Assembly (NCBI RefSeq): GCF_900187565.1 | Contig: NZ_FYED01000005.1 | Location: 1-64,000 of the forward strand | Length of the DNA: 64,000 nucleotides | Source of the DNA: Pseudomonas sp. Irchel 3A7 | GTDB lineage: Bacteria; Pseudomonadota; Gammaproteobacteria; Pseudomonadales; Pseudomonadaceae | Reading direction: 5' to 3' | Shown here: in pieces, positions 36,618 through 47,668 of the stretch | How the letters are laid out: every line of letters starts with the position of its first letter | How positions within the stretch are numbered: position 1 is the stretch's first letter | Program-made: the position numbers and the translations under genes | Notes under the pieces: model-generated | What the model saw: only the letters and a program-made list of their open reading frames with translations | Told to the model about the DNA's origin: nothing | The model's database searches: none

Positions 36618-38195
36618 TCATTCCCACTCGATCGTCGCCGGCGGCTTGCTCGACACGTCGTAGGTGACGCGGGAGATGCCTTCGATTTCATTGATGATAC
36701 GGCCGGAAACGGTTTCCAGCAGCTCGTAAGGCAGGTGTGCCCAACGCGCGGTCATGAAGTCGATGGTTTCCACGGCACGCAGCGCCACGACCCAGGCGTA
36801 ACGACGGCCATCGCCGACCACGCCGACCGATTTCACCGGTTGGAATACCACGAATGCCTGGCTGACCTTGTGGTACCAGTCGGCCTTGCGCAGTTCTTCG
36901 ATGAAGATGTGGTCGGCGCGACGCAGCAGGTCGGCGTATTCCTTCTTCACTTCACCGAGGATGCGCACGCCCAGGCCCGGACCCGGGAACGGGTGACGGT
37001 AGACCATGTCGTACGGCAGGCCCAGTTCCAGGCCCAGACGACGGACTTCGTCCTTGAACAGCTCGCGCAGCGGTTCAACCAGCTTGAGGTTCATTTCCTC
37101 AGGCAGGCCGCCCACGTTGTGGTGCGACTTGATCACGTGGGCCTTGCCGCTTTTCGCGCCAGCCGACTCGATCACGTCCGGGTAGATGGTGCCCTGGGCC
37201 AGGTACTTGATGTTGTCCAGCTTGCAGGATTCGGCATCGAACACGTCGATGAAAGTACGGCCGATAATCTTGCGCTTCTTCTCCGGGTCGGCTTCGCCGG
37301 CCAGATTGTTGAGGAACTGGTCCTCGGCGTTGGCGCGGATCACCTTGACGCCCATGTTCTCGGCGAACATGGCCATCACTTGCTCGCCTTCGTGCAGACG
37401 CAGCAGGCCGTTGTCGACGAAGACGCAGGTCAGTTGGTCGCCGATGGCCTTGTGCAACAGCGCGGCAACCACGGAGGAGTCAACACCGCCGGACAGGCCG
37501 AGCAGTACGTTGTCGGTGCCGACCTGGGCACGGACCTGGGCGATGGCGTCTTCGGCAATCTTCGACGGGGTCCACAGCGCTGCACAGCCGCAGATGTCGA
37601 GGATGAAGCGCGACAGGATGCGACCGCCCTGCTTGGTGTGGGTCACTTCCGGGTGGAACTGCACGCCGTAGTAAGCGCGCTCGTCGCTGAACATGCCGGC
37701 GATCGGGCAGCTCGGGGTGCTGGCCAGGATGTGGAAGTCTTCCGGCATCCTGGTGACCTTGTCACCGTGGCTCATCCACACGTCGAGGCCGAACAGGCCG
37801 TCAGCGTCGATGTGATCTTCGATGCCGTCCAGCAGGCGGCTCTTGCCGACCACGTCGACACGGGCGTAACCGAACTCACGCAGTTCGGAGCCTTCAACCT
37901 TGCCGCCCAATTGCTCGGCCATGGTCTGCATGCCGTAGCAGATACCGAAGACCGGTACGCCCAGGTCCCAGACCGCTTGTGGCGCGCGCGGGCTGTCAGC
38001 CACGTGCACGGACTCGGGGCCGCCGGCGAGGATGATCCCCTTCGGTGCGAATTCGCGAATCGCTTCGTCATCCATGTCGAACGGGTGCAGTTCGCAGTAC
38101 ACGCCGATTTCACGCACGCGGCGGGCAATCAGTTGGGTGTACTGGGAACCGAAGTCGAGGATCAGGATGCGGTGAGCGTGAATATCGAGGGCCAT
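36618..38195 (-). CDS. guaA: GMP synthase (glutamine-hydrolysing)
   Basis: A 525-residue protein. The N-terminal class I glutamine amidotransferase has nucleophile Cys86 (GICYGMQ) and a His-x-Glu near 175 (FHPEV). The ATP-pyrophosphatase loop SGGVDSS is near 235, and the C-terminal dimerisation domain ends in the standard PPATIEWE. It converts XMP to GMP. It is downstream of guaB with a gap of under 100 bases, the usual guaBA operon, and ends at a bidirectional terminator. Confidence 0.97.
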   Translation of the reverse strand: MALDIHAHRILILDFGSQYTQLIARRVREIGVYCELHPFDMDDEAIREFAPKGIILAGGPESVHVADSPRAPQAVWDLGVPVFGICYGMQTMAEQLGGKVEGSELREFGYARVDVVGKSRLLDGIEDHIDADGLFGLDVWMSHGDKVTRMPEDFHILASTPSCPIAGMFSDERAYYGVQFHPEVTHTKQGGRILSRFILDICGCAALWTPSKIAEDAIAQVRAQVGTDNVLLGLSGGVDSSVVAALLHKAIGDQLTCVFVDNGLLRLHEGEQVMAMFAENMGVKVIRANAEDQFLNNLAGEADPEKKRKIIGRTFIDVFDAESCKLDNIKYLAQGTIYPDVIESAGAKSGKAHVIKSHHNVGGLPEEMNLKLVEPLRELFKDEVRRLGLELGLPYDMVYRHPFPGPGLGVRILGEVKKEYADLLRRADHIFIEELRKADWYHKVSQAFVVFQPVKSVGVVGDGRRYAWVVALRAVETIDFMTARWAHLPYELLETVSGRIINEIEGISRVTYDVSSKPPATIEWE

Positions 38196-38293
38196 GATTC
38201 AGTCTCGTCTAAGTCATTCAGTAACAGTCGTGATTCAGAAACAACTCGGGGCTGAATAAAACAGCCCCGGTCGTTAACTTTTTACTTGAAGGC

Positions 38294-39841
<1,548 letters not shown>

Positions 39842-39879
39842 CTATTATCGGCGCAGTGATCGACGGGTGTTTTGAAGAG

Positions 39880-39944
39880 CATCACTGGCAAGCCAGCTCC
39901 CACAGATTCGGTGCGATCCTGTGGGAGCTGGTTTGCCAGCGATA
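39880..39944. repeat. REP doublet (AGCTGGCTTGCCAGC type)
   Basis: Inverted units lie between guaB and the zinc-ribbon gene; one arm has GGTTTGCC in place of GGCTTGCC. Confidence 0.88.
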
Positions 39945-39970
39945 AACGATAACGCGGTCATCCAGCCGTA

Positions 39971-40519
39971 TTACAACTCGACTTTTACCCAGCTCACCGG
40001 CTGATCCAGCCAATCGGCAAACTCATCGAGAAATGCCTGCTTGAACCCCGCTTCGGCCCAATTATTGAAGATGAACCCCAAATTGGAGAAGCCGCACTCC
40101 TGCAGGAACAGAAAGCCGTTGATGTCATCTTCATGCCCGCATTCGGGGCAGGTGAAGTTGTCGGTGCGCCCCGGCATCCAGTCTTCCAGGCTTTCAAACA
40201 GCGCTTCGCCGATTTCCTTGCGACACTCGGCACAGCCCGCTTCGCCCAAAAAACCCTTGGCCGGCGTATAGATGCAGCGCTTGGTGATGATCTCCAGGCC
40301 ATTGATCGGCTCGCCGAACGGCAGGGCTTCCGGGTGCAGGACCACATCGCGTGCGCCTTCGCCGATGGCGTGGGCCATGCGATTGCCCGTGCGGCCACAA
40401 GTGGTCAGCTCTTCCTTGATGATGTTCTTGCGGACAAGCCAACGCACGATCGCCCGCGCCCGGGGCTCGTGCACCGGCAGCGTGGAGATTTTCGGGACGA
40501 TGATGCTTTGCGAATTCAT
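39971..40519 (-). CDS. Conserved hypothetical protein with a zinc-ribbon-like region
   Basis: A 182-residue soluble protein. Cys pairs CAEC near residue 95 and CPEC near 124 could bind one zinc ion. The C-terminal third is acidic and aromatic (GFIFNNWAEAGF). Pseudomonas orthologues are sometimes labelled as a sugar ABC transporter ATPase, but no Walker motifs are present, so that name is not supported. No function is known to me. It is monocistronic, flanked by REP doublets. Confidence 0.75.
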   Translation of the reverse strand: MNSQSIIVPKISTLPVHEPRARAIVRWLVRKNIIKEELTTCGRTGNRMAHAIGEGARDVVLHPEALPFGEPINGLEIITKRCIYTPAKGFLGEAGCAECRKEIGEALFESLEDWMPGRTDNFTCPECGHEDDINGFLFLQECGFSNLGFIFNNWAEAGFKQAFLDEFADWLDQPVSWVKVEL

Positions 40520-40576
40520 GGGGTACAGGCCTGAAGCATTGATGAAAGGTCTTGCGCCCGTCCTTCCGGCGTAATC

Positions 40577-40669
40577 CCTGTGGGAGCGAGCCTGCTCGCG
40601 AAAGCGGAGTTCGTATCAACATGGATGTTGAATGTGAAACAGCTTTCGCGAGCAGGCTCGCTCCCACAG
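40577..40669. repeat. REP doublet (GCGAGCAGGCTCGC type)
   Basis: Inverted units 58 bases upstream of the zinc-ribbon gene start and downstream of purT. Confidence 0.9.
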
Positions 40670-40737
40670 TTCAGTACCTTCTGACCGGCATCAGGGCGAG
40701 CCCACACCTAGAAGGTATAGGCCCGCCGCCGCTGTTT

Positions 40738-41919
40738 TTACAGCTCGACAACCACCGCCTGCGACGCGCGGGTGGCCTTGGCCCGGGCAGCGTCGATCGA
40801 CTCGTCGCGTGCCAGTGCCACACCCATCCGGCGCTGGCCATTGACTTCAGGCTTGCCGAACAGACGCAGCGCGGTATCCGGCTCGCTCAGTGCGGCGCCG
40901 AGATTGGCGAAAGCGGTCTGGGTCGACTGCCCTTCCACCAGAATCACCGCCGAGGCCGAAGGACCGAACTGGCGCACCACCGGGATCGGCAGGCCGAGGA
41001 TCGCCCGTGCATGCAGGGCGAACTGCGACAGGTCCTGGGAAATCATCGTGACCATGCCGGTGTCGTGCGGGCGCGGCGAGACTTCGCTGAACCACACCTG
41101 GTCGCCTTTGATGAACAGCTCGACGCCAAACAGGCCACGGCCACCCAGGGCTTCGGTCACGGCTTTGGCCACGCGCTCGGATTCGGCCAGGGCAATCGGG
41201 CTCATGGCTTGCGGCTGCCAGGATTCCTGGTAGTCGCCCTTCTCCTGACGGTGGCCGACCGGCGCGAGGAAGGTGGTGCCGCCAACGTGTCGCACGGTCA
41301 ACAGGGTGATTTCGTAGTCGAAATCGATGAAACCTTCGACGATCACCCGACCTTTACCGGCACGGCCGCCTTCTTGCGCGTAATCCCAGGCCTTTTTCAC
41401 GTCATCGACGCTGCGCAGCAGGCTCTGGCCTTTGCCCGACGAGCTCATGACCGGTTTGACCACACACGGGAAACCGAGGTCTTCGACGGCCTTGCTGTAG
41501 TCCTCGAAGGTGTCGGCGAAGTGGTACGGTGAGGTCGGCAGGTCCAGCTCTTCGGCGGCCAGGCGACGGATGCCTTCGCGGTTCATGGTCAGCTGGGCGG
41601 CACGTGCGGTGGGAATTACGGTGAAGCCTTCGGCTTCCAGCTCCACCAGGGTCGAAGTGGCGATGGCTTCGATTTCCGGCACGATGAAGTGCGGCTTCTC
41701 GGCTTCGATCACTGCACGCAAGGCTGCGCCATCGAGCATGTTAATCACGTGGCTGCGGTGGGCAACCTGCATGGCCGGCGCATTGGCGTAACGGTCCACG
41801 GCAATCACTTCAACGCCCAGGCGTTGCAGTTCGATCACCACTTCCTTGCCCAACTCGCCACAGCCACACATCAATACGCGGGTCGCGGTGGGCGACAATG
41901 GAGTTCCGATACGGGTCAT
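40738..41919 (-). CDS. purT: Formate-dependent phosphoribosylglycinamide formyltransferase
   Basis: 393 residues from ATG 41919 ([19 protein letters not shown]). An ATP-grasp enzyme with [10 protein letters not shown] near residue 20 and the [12 protein letters not shown] loop near 155. It makes formyl-GAR from GAR, formate and ATP in purine synthesis, independent of folate. The upstream in-frame ATGs would add a basic tail not seen in the family. It is one of four purine genes in the window, though not in an operon with the others. Confidence 0.96.
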   Translation of the reverse strand: MTRIGTPLSPTATRVLMCGCGELGKEVVIELQRLGVEVIAVDRYANAPAMQVAHRSHVINMLDGAALRAVIEAEKPHFIVPEIEAIATSTLVELEAEGFTVIPTARAAQLTMNREGIRRLAAEELDLPTSPYHFADTFEDYSKAVEDLGFPCVVKPVMSSSGKGQSLLRSVDDVKKAWDYAQEGGRAGKGRVIVEGFIDFDYEITLLTVRHVGGTTFLAPVGHRQEKGDYQESWQPQAMSPIALAESERVAKAVTEALGGRGLFGVELFIKGDQVWFSEVSPRPHDTGMVTMISQDLSQFALHARAILGLPIPVVRQFGPSASAVILVEGQSTQTAFANLGAALSEPDTALRLFGKPEVNGQRRMGVALARDESIDAARAKATRASQAVVVEL

Positions 41920-42019
41920 CTGAAGGTCCTCAAGGAAGCGGATCATCGAGGAATGCAACGCCGGGCGCGCATCCCATGGGAGAAAGCGCGGCATTTTACA
42001 TGAACCGCGGGGTTTGGCT

Positions 42020-42487
42020 TCAGCTGACGAGAGCCTGTTTGCGCAGGCGCCAGGCCATGATCAGCCACACGGCGGTCACGCCGGCGAACTTCGAGCCCAG
42101 GGCGGTGAGAATCACACCAGGGGTCAGCGCATCGATCATGCCGAAGAAGATAAAGGTATCGAGCGGAATGCTCAGGGCCGAACTTATCCACAGGCGGTCG
42201 TGCAGCGGGCGCTTGGTGATGCTGAACACCAGCCAGTCAATGCACTCGGACACCGCGAACGCCGTGGCGCTGGCCAGGGCGATGGACGGATCGGACGTCA
42301 CATAGGACAACACCAGCGCCGCCAGCATCGCCGCGATCGCGCCGTGGCCGAAACGGGTTTGCACCATGTCGCGCAGCACAAACACCAGACCGCCCCAGGC
42401 TGACCAGATGATGTCCAGGTCCGGGGCGGTGGAAAAGGCGTAGTTGATCAGCACGACGCTGCTGATGTAGGCGATGAGGAAAAACAT
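42020..42487 (-). CDS. VUT-family transporter (queuosine-precursor-transporter-like)
   Basis: 155 residues from ATG 42487, with five or six hydrophobic segments. The block [15 protein letters not shown] near residue 37 is typical of VUT/YhhQ-like proteins, and the membrane acid in SECIDWLVF near 83 is conserved. YhhQ members import the queuosine precursors preQ0 or preQ1; this shorter member has no proven substrate. A strong hairpin directly before the ATG includes the only Shine-Dalgarno-like AGG, so translation may be controlled. Confidence 0.82.
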   Translation of the reverse strand: MFFLIAYISSVVLINYAFSTAPDLDIIWSAWGGLVFVLRDMVQTRFGHGAIAAMLAALVLSYVTSDPSIALASATAFAVSECIDWLVFSITKRPLHDRLWISSALSIPLDTFIFFGMIDALTPGVILTALGSKFAGVTAVWLIMAWRLRKQALVS

Positions 42488-42488
42488 G

Positions 42489-42522
42489 GAAGTACCTGTC
42501 AATTTGGCGCACAGGGTACTTC
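42489..42522 (-). promoter_or_regulatory. Hairpin masking the ribosome-binding site of the VUT gene
   Basis: On the minus strand GAAGTACCCTGT pairs with ACAGGTACTTC (one bulged base, loop of about 11). The second arm ends just before the ATG and contains the AGG expected to pair with 16S rRNA. It does not fit the preQ1 riboswitch consensus that I remember. Confidence 0.45.
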
Positions 42523-42542
42523 ATCTTCAGGTCACAAATAAC

Positions 42543-42662
42543 CTGTGGCGAGGGAGCTTGCTCCCGCTGGGCTGCGGAGCAGCCCCAAAAATCTTCCTGA
42601 ATGCTGTTTGGTTGATCTCAGGGCCGCTTCGCGCCCCAACGGGAGCAAGCTCCCTCGCCACG
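42543..42662. repeat. REP doublet (GGCGAGGGAGCTTGCTCCC type)
   Basis: CTGTGGCGAGGGAGCTTGCT is inverted at the other end, with inner GGGCTGCGGAGCAGCCC and GGGCCGCTTCGCGCCCC blocks. It matches the element at 45335-45454. Confidence 0.9.
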
Positions 42663-42677
42663 AAAGCGTCAAACGAC

Positions 42678-42893
42678 TCAGGAATCGGATTTCGAGGGCA
42701 ACATCCACACCAACCCACTGGATTTGGCCCGCTCATGACACAACTCCAGCACCTTGCGCCGCTCGGCATTGTCCATCCGGCTCCAGCGGGTGATTTCTTC
42801 CACTGTGCGCTGGCACCCGGTGCAGATGTCATCGTCGTCCAACGCACAAATATTCACGCAGGGCGATAACACCGGACGTTCTGGCGTAGTCAT
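42678..42893 (-). CDS. DUF1289 domain protein
   Basis: A 71-residue protein with the DUF1289 pattern [20 protein letters not shown]: four Cys that could bind a metal, followed by [19 protein letters not shown]. Function is unknown. Its start overlaps the stop of the gamma carbonic anhydrase gene by four bases, so the two are co-translated. Confidence 0.88.
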   Translation of the reverse strand: MTTPERPVLSPCVNICALDDDDICTGCQRTVEEITRWSRMDNAERRKVLELCHERAKSSGLVWMLPSKSDS

Positions 42894-43414
42894 TGTTCCT
42901 GCTCAGCCAAATCGCGGGCATAACGCCGCGAGTTATGCACATAGTGGGCGGCGCTGGCTTCGAGCATTTTCTTCTGCGGCTCGGTCAGTTCGCGCACCAC
43001 TTTGCCCGGCGAGCCCATGACCAGCGAACCGTCCGGAATCTCCTTGCCTTCGCCGATCAGCGAATTGGCGCCGATGATGCAGTTCTTGCCGATCTTCGCG
43101 CCGTTGAGGATCACTGCGTTGATACCGATCAGGCTGTAGTCGCCGACGGTGCAGCCATGCAGCATGGCGTTGTGGCCGATGGTCACGCCGGTACCGATGG
43201 TCAGCGGGTAGCCCATGTCGGTGTGCATCACGGTGCCGTCCTGGACGTTGCTGTTCTTGCCGATCAGGATCAACTCGTTGTCGCCGCGCAGCACGGCGTT
43301 GAACCAGACGTTGGCGCCCTCTTCCAGCTTGACCTTGCCCACCAGCACGGCGTTGGGTGCGACCCAGCTGTCCGGGTGGGTCTCGACACGGGCGTCGCCC
43401 AAGCGGTATTTCAT
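42890..43414 (-). CDS. Gamma carbonic anhydrase family protein
   Basis: A 174-residue left-handed beta-helix protein with hexapeptide repeats. Metal-ligand histidines sit in the expected turns ([20 protein letters not shown]). It is similar to E. coli YrdA/CaiE-like proteins; most such short members have weak or no measured carbonic anhydrase activity, so the biochemical role is open. It is followed by DUF1289 through a four-base overlap. It follows the CoA pyrophosphatase gene on the same strand after about 48 bases. Confidence 0.9.
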   Translation of the reverse strand: MKYRLGDARVETHPDSWVAPNAVLVGKVKLEEGANVWFNAVLRGDNELILIGKNSNVQDGTVMHTDMGYPLTIGTGVTIGHNAMLHGCTVGDYSLIGINAVILNGAKIGKNCIIGANSLIGEGKEIPDGSLVMGSPGKVVRELTEPQKKMLEASAAHYVHNSRRYARDLAEQEQ

Positions 43415-43462
43415 TGTGTTGTCCTCAAGGCGTCACGTGTTCAGGCCATTCGAATGATGGCT

Positions 43463-44062
43463 TCAGGTATTGATAAAGCTTTTTGGCGGTTGATGCAGGC
43501 TGATCTTGGCGTCATAGAGAAGGTTGATCAACTCCACGACCATGATCGCGGTCAATCCCCAGATCTTGTACTCACCATAGCGATAGCTCGGCACGTACCA
43601 GCTGCGGCCCTGGTAATCGATGCGATGGGTGTGCTCGCGCGGGTCCTTTCGGAAGAACTCCAGCGGGACGCTGAACACGGCGGCGATTTCAGCATCGTTG
43701 GCCCGGTACTCGACGAAATCCGGAATGACGCCAACATAAGGCGTGACTTTGATGCCGTGCAGGGAGATCAGCGGGCTCAGCGGACCGATCACTTCGACCA
43801 GACCCGGCGGCAGGCCGATCTCTTCTTCGGCTTCGCGCAGGGCGGTGAAAATCAGGTCCGGGTCTTCGGGGTCACGCCGGCCGCCGGGGAAGGCGACTTC
43901 GCCGCCATGGGTCGAGAGCCCGCTGGCACGCAACGTCAGCACCAGTTCCGGCTCGTCACTGCGGGTAATGGGCACCAATACGGCAGCCTCGGGGAAACGT
44001 CGGTCAGTCTCCAGCGCGCGCGGGGTGTGGTTACTTACCCGATGCAGTAGCTCGTCCAGCAT
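43463..44062 (-). CDS. CoA pyrophosphatase-type NUDIX hydrolase
   Basis: A 199-residue NUDIX protein of the NudL/PCD1 group. It has the CoA-pyrophosphatase element (LTLRASGLSTHGGEVAFPGG, about residues 42-61) joined to the NUDIX box (GGRRDPEDP, then REAEEEIGL). It would hydrolyse CoA and its derivatives to phosphopantetheine and 3',5'-ADP. It is divergent from a second NUDIX gene that begins at 44210. Confidence 0.9.
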   Translation of the reverse strand: MLDELLHRVSNHTPRALETDRRFPEAAVLVPITRSDEPELVLTLRASGLSTHGGEVAFPGGRRDPEDPDLIFTALREAEEEIGLPPGLVEVIGPLSPLISLHGIKVTPYVGVIPDFVEYRANDAEIAAVFSVPLEFFRKDPREHTHRIDYQGRSWYVPSYRYGEYKIWGLTAIMVVELINLLYDAKISLHQPPKSFINT

Positions 44063-44209
44063 GAGTGTTCTCGATTTGTGCCTTACCTTGCATCATGCAC
44101 CAATCGCTTCGGTCGCCCAACCCCCCGGATGGCGGCGTGTCGCGAAACGACAACTTGCCGACAGACACCGCCGCACGCCAAGATAGGCGCAGCATTCAGG
44201 AACCCAAGC

Positions 44210-44758
44210 ATGAAATTTTGCAGTCAGTGCGGCAACCCGGTGACCCAACGCATTCCCGAAGGCGATTCGCGCCTGCGTTTTGTCTGTGACAGTTGCCACG
44301 CCATTCATTACCAGAACCCCAATATCGTCGCCGGCTGCCTGGCGACCTGGGGCACCAAGGTCCTGCTGTGCCGACGCGCCATCGAGCCTCGGCTCGGTTA
44401 CTGGACCCTGCCCGCCGGTTTCATGGAAAACGGCGAAACCATCGAACAGGCGGCCATTCGTGAAACCGCCGAGGAAGCCTGCGCCCGGGTGCGCAACCTG
44501 AGTATCTATACGCTGATCGATGTGCCGCATATCAGCCAGGTGCACGTGTTCTTCCGCGCCGAACTGGCGGACCTGGACTTTGCCGCCGGCCCCGAGAGCC
44601 TCGAAGTGCAATTATTCGACGAAGCGGACATCCCTTGGGACGAGCTGGCTTTCCGCACAGTGGGCCGTACCTTAGAATGCTTCTTCGCTGACCGGCGGAC
44701 CGAGGTCTACCCCGTACGGTCTGAATCGATCCCGCCGCTTGCTCAGCCTGCCAACTAA
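44210..44758 (+). CDS. NUDIX hydrolase with N-terminal zinc ribbon
   Basis: 182 residues from ATG 44210. A four-Cys zinc ribbon (CSQCGNPV near 4-11, CDSCHAIHY near 27-35) precedes a NUDIX domain with GFMENGETIEQ and RETAEEACA. The architecture resembles NADH pyrophosphatase NudC-like proteins but is shorter and lacks the full NudC N-terminal domain. The substrate is unknown; a nucleoside diphosphate derivative is likely. Upstream start codons give residues without family resemblance. Confidence 0.88.
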   Translation: MKFCSQCGNPVTQRIPEGDSRLRFVCDSCHAIHYQNPNIVAGCLATWGTKVLLCRRAIEPRLGYWTLPAGFMENGETIEQAAIRETAEEACARVRNLSIYTLIDVPHISQVHVFFRAELADLDFAAGPESLEVQLFDEADIPWDELAFRTVGRTLECFFADRRTEVYPVRSESIPPLAQPAN

Positions 44759-44807
44759 AAAACATCTATAAATAAATAGTCGCGACACCTCCTGGGGAAT
44801 CGTTTCA

Positions 44808-45311
44808 ATGCGCTGGTTGCTTGCCCTGTTCTGTTTGTCGTTCGTTGCGGTGTCCCAGGCGTCTGCCGTGGGATCCCTGGACGGCAAGGTCATCGAGAAA
44901 GTCCTGGTTCTCAAGTCTGCCCACCAATTGCAATTGATCAATGACGGCAAGCCGCTCAAGACCTATCGCATTTCCCTGGGCAAGCGCCCCATAGGGCCGA
45001 AACTGATGGAGGGCGATAAACGCACGCCGGAAGGTTTCTACTGGCTCGACTGGCGCAAGGTCAGCGACCGCTTCAACCTGGCCATGCATATCTCCTACCC
45101 GAACATCAGCGACTCCGCCCGCTCACGACGTGAAGGCGTCGATCCCGGCGGCATGATCATGATCCATGGCACCCCCGACACCGAAGACAACCCTGAGGAC
45201 CTGTTCCACACCCTGGACTGGACCGACGGCTGCATCGCCATGCGCAACATGGACATGCGCGAAATCTGGAACCTGGTGCCGGACGGCACGATGATCGAAA
45301 TCCGTCCGTAA
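44808..45311 (+). CDS. L,D-transpeptidase (YkuD domain)
   Basis: A 167-residue protein with a signal peptide (about 1-20, ending SQASA). The YkuD catalytic region shows His120 in MIMIHGTP and Cys142 in TDGCIAM, the His and Cys of this family. It acts in the periplasm, crosslinking or anchoring peptidoglycan; small single-domain members may also act on other substrates. It follows the NUDIX gene by about 50 bases on the same strand. Confidence 0.88.
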   Translation: MRWLLALFCLSFVAVSQASAVGSLDGKVIEKVLVLKSAHQLQLINDGKPLKTYRISLGKRPIGPKLMEGDKRTPEGFYWLDWRKVSDRFNLAMHISYPNISDSARSRREGVDPGGMIMIHGTPDTEDNPEDLFHTLDWTDGCIAMRNMDMREIWNLVPDGTMIEIRP

Positions 45312-45334
45312 ACTTTTGTGTGACATGCGAGCTT

Positions 45335-45454
45335 TTGTGGCGAGGGAGCTTGCTCCCGCCGGGCTGCGAAGCGGTTCCAATTTCTATCTGACACTGCACT
45401 CTCTGTTTTTAGGGCCGCTTCGCGCCCCAGCGGGAGCAAGCTCCCTCGCCACAA
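45335..45454. repeat. REP doublet (GGCGAGGGAGCTTGCTCCC type)
   Basis: TGTGGCGAGGGAGCTTGCTC and its inverted copy about 80 bases away, with inner GGGCTGCGAAGCGG and GGGCCGCTTCGCGCCCC blocks. Confidence 0.9.
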
Positions 45455-45504
45455 TGATCATCCTCTGACCGCTACCTTCGGTCGGGATCAAAAAAAAATT
45501 CAAA

Positions 45505-45578
45505 AAATCGCAGCCTTCGGCAGCGCCTACAGGGCAGATACCACTTCCACCCGTGGGCGCTGCCGAAGGCTGCGATCT
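45505..45578. repeat. Inverted repeat, ATCGCAGCCTTCGGCAGCGCC family
   Basis: ATCGCAGCCTTCGGCAGCGCC is inverted to GGCGCTGCCGAAGGCTGCGAT with about 25 bases between. This is a separate Pseudomonas palindrome family and the only one of its kind in the window. Confidence 0.88.
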
Positions 45579-45600
45579 TTGCGTTCAAAATTCCCACCCC

Positions 45601-45703
45601 TAATACCACTTCAAACCAACCCCCTCCCAAAGCACCTGAACAGGCCGGTTTCTCCACGCCTTAAGCCAGGACACTGCGTTGACATGGTATTCAAGTGGTA
45701 TTA
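45601..45703 (+). promoter_or_regulatory. Candidate NagR operator cluster
   Basis: TAATACCACTT at 45601-45611 is the inverse of AAGTGGTATTA at 45693-45703, and TGGTATT occurs twice 11 bases apart (45685, 45696). Such TGGT-A/ACCA half-sites resemble those of NagR/DasR-type GntR proteins. The last repeat is 57 bases before the regulator start, so autoregulation or DNA looping is possible. Confidence 0.5.
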
Positions 45704-45759
45704 GGTTTCACCCACAACCGAGCGACAACAATCCTACATCCGCATCGGACCAAACCTAC

Positions 45760-46491
45760 ATGAATGACCTACACGCCCTGCGCCCTGACGACACCCAGCC
45801 CACGCCGTTGTACCTGCAACTGGCGCGCAACCTGGAAGCGGCGATCCATGCCGGCCAGTGGAAAGCCGAGCAGGCAATGCCGTCGGAACGCAACCTCAGC
45901 GAAATGCTGGGCATATCCCGCGTCACCGCACGCAAGGCACTGGAAGTGTTGCTCGAACAGGGCCTGATCCGTCGCAACCAGGGTTCCGGCACGTTCATTA
46001 CCCCACGCCTGGAACAACCGCTGTCGCGCCTGTCGGGCTTCAGCGAAATGTTGCGCCTCAAGGGGTTTGTTCCCGGTTCGCAATGGCTGGAGCGGGAAAT
46101 CACCCTGCCGACCCACGAAGAACTGATCCGCCTCGGCCTGTCGCCCAACGACAAGGTGGCGCGCATGAAACGCCTGCGCAAGGCCGACGACACGGTGATG
46201 GCCATCGAGATGAGCACCCTGCCCGCCTCGATCATTCCCAAACCGCAGGCAGTGGGCGATTCCCTTTACGAATACCTCGATGGCATTGGCAAACCTGTCG
46301 TGCGCGCCTTGCAGCACATACAGGCCATCAACGCCTCGGACGAGTTCGCCGCGCTGGTAGGCATCGCCCCCGGCACCGCCATGTTGCTGATGACCCGGGT
46401 CGGCTACCTCGAAGACAACACGCCCATCGAAGTCACCGACACCTATTGCCGCAATGATTACTACGATTTTGTCGCCGAGCTCCGTAGATGA
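45760..46491 (+). CDS. nagR: GntR/HutC-family regulator of N-acetylglucosamine use
   Basis: 243 residues from ATG 45760. The N-terminal GntR winged helix (TPLYLQLARNLEAAI, then AMPSERNLSEMLGISRVTAR) precedes a UTRA effector domain (about 85-240), as in NagR/DasR proteins that sense glucosamine-6-phosphate or GlcNAc-6-phosphate. It heads the nag cluster in the same direction, with nagA 70 bases after it. It probably represses the operon in the absence of GlcNAc. Upstream start codons overlap the likely operator. Confidence 0.88.
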   Translation: MNDLHALRPDDTQPTPLYLQLARNLEAAIHAGQWKAEQAMPSERNLSEMLGISRVTARKALEVLLEQGLIRRNQGSGTFITPRLEQPLSRLSGFSEMLRLKGFVPGSQWLEREITLPTHEELIRLGLSPNDKVARMKRLRKADDTVMAIEMSTLPASIIPKPQAVGDSLYEYLDGIGKPVVRALQHIQAINASDEFAALVGIAPGTAMLLMTRVGYLEDNTPIEVTDTYCRNDYYDFVAELRR

Positions 46492-46561
46492 AGAGCTTCG
46501 TCGATGAAGCGCTTCCTCGATAGAAAGCCACCTCGCTGATCGATCAACCGAGAACCGATTC

Positions 46562-47668
46562 ATGTCCGAAGACAACATCCTCACCGCCGACGGCTGGGTT
46601 CGCGGCCGGCTGGTCCACGAACACGGCAAGGTCGTGTCCATCGAAGGCGTGCCCTGCGATCCGGCGGACAACGACCTGCCCTATCTGCTGCCGGGTTTCA
46701 TCGACCTGCACGTTCACGGCGGAGGCGGCAAGGACATCATGGAAGGCGCGCCCGCTTTCGAAACCATCACCCGGACCCATGTGCGTTTCGGCACCACCTC
46801 GCTGCTGGCCACTACCATGACCGCGCCGAGCGAAGAAATCACCAAGGTGCTCAAAGCCGTCGGTGAGTTCTGTCTGGATCGACCCAAGGGCAGCGCCCGG
46901 GTGCTGGGCGTGCACCTCGAAGGCCCCTACATCAATCCCGGCAAACTCGGCGCGCAACCGAACTTCGCCCACACCGCGATGATGGCCGAAGTCGAGCAAT
47001 ACCTGGCCCTGGCGCCGATTCGCGTCATCACCATCGCCCCGGAAATCGCCGGCCACGATGCGCTGATCCGCGCTCTTAGCGCCCGCGGTGTACGCATGCA
47101 GATCGGCCATACCCTCGGCAGTTACGAAGAAGGCGTCGCCGCGCTGGAAGCCGGTGCCACCAGTTTCACTCACCTCTACAACGCCATGAGTCCGTTGCAT
47201 CACCGCGAGCCGGGCATCGTCGGCGCGGCGCTGGCCCACGCCCAATATGCCGAACTGATCCCGGACTTGCTGCACGTGCACCCCGGCGCGATGCGCGTGG
47301 CCCTGCGCTCGATCCCGTGCCTGTATTGCGTGACCGACTCGACCGCCGCAGCGGGCATGCCCGACGGCGAATACAAGCTCGGCAGCCACACCGTGACCAA
47401 ATGCCTGGGCGGCGTGCGCCTGCCCGACGGCACCCTGGCCGGCAGCACCCTGACCATGGATCAGGCCCTGCGCAATCTGGTGAAGATCGGTTTGCCGATC
47501 ACCGAGGCCTCGCAACGCCTGTCGCAATTTCCCGCCGATTACCTCGGCCTCACCGAGCGCGGGCGCCTGCAAACGGGTGCCTGGGCCGACTGCGTGCGGC
47601 TGGATCGCTCACTGAAACTGACCGCCGTCATGGTCGAAGGAGAAGACATTGACTTCAAAAATGCTTGA
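46562..47668 (+). CDS. nagA: N-acetylglucosamine-6-phosphate deacetylase
   Basis: A 368-residue amidohydrolase-fold enzyme. The metal-site block DLHVHGGGGKDIMEG is near residues 48-62, and later metal His/Glu blocks (HLEGPYINPGKLGA near 118, THLYNAMSPLHHREPG near 202) are present. It deacetylates GlcNAc-6-phosphate to glucosamine-6-phosphate in the cytoplasm. Its 3' end overlaps the next gene by about 20 bases, so the two are co-translated. Confidence 0.95.
   Translation: MSEDNILTADGWVRGRLVHEHGKVVSIEGVPCDPADNDLPYLLPGFIDLHVHGGGGKDIMEGAPAFETITRTHVRFGTTSLLATTMTAPSEEITKVLKAVGEFCLDRPKGSARVLGVHLEGPYINPGKLGAQPNFAHTAMMAEVEQYLALAPIRVITIAPEIAGHDALIRALSARGVRMQIGHTLGSYEEGVAALEAGATSFTHLYNAMSPLHHREPGIVGAALAHAQYAELIPDLLHVHPGAMRVALRSIPCLYCVTDSTAAAGMPDGEYKLGSHTVTKCLGGVRLPDGTLAGSTLTMDQALRNLVKIGLPITEASQRLSQFPADYLGLTERGRLQTGAWADCVRLDRSLKLTAVMVEGEDIDFKNA

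Larger units (their letters stand above)
45312..45759. other. Intergenic region with two REP families and the nag operator region
   Basis: About 450 bases. It holds a GGCGAGGGAGC-type REP doublet (45335-45454), a second repeat of a different family (45505-45578) and repeated TGGTATT motifs (45601-45703) before the GntR-type regulator. No gene is seen. Confidence 0.7.

Noticed and set aside
42489..42522. Naming the VUT leader a preQ1 riboswitch
   Set aside because: It lacks the conserved preQ1-I loop and A-rich tail that I know; only a simple hairpin is supported.
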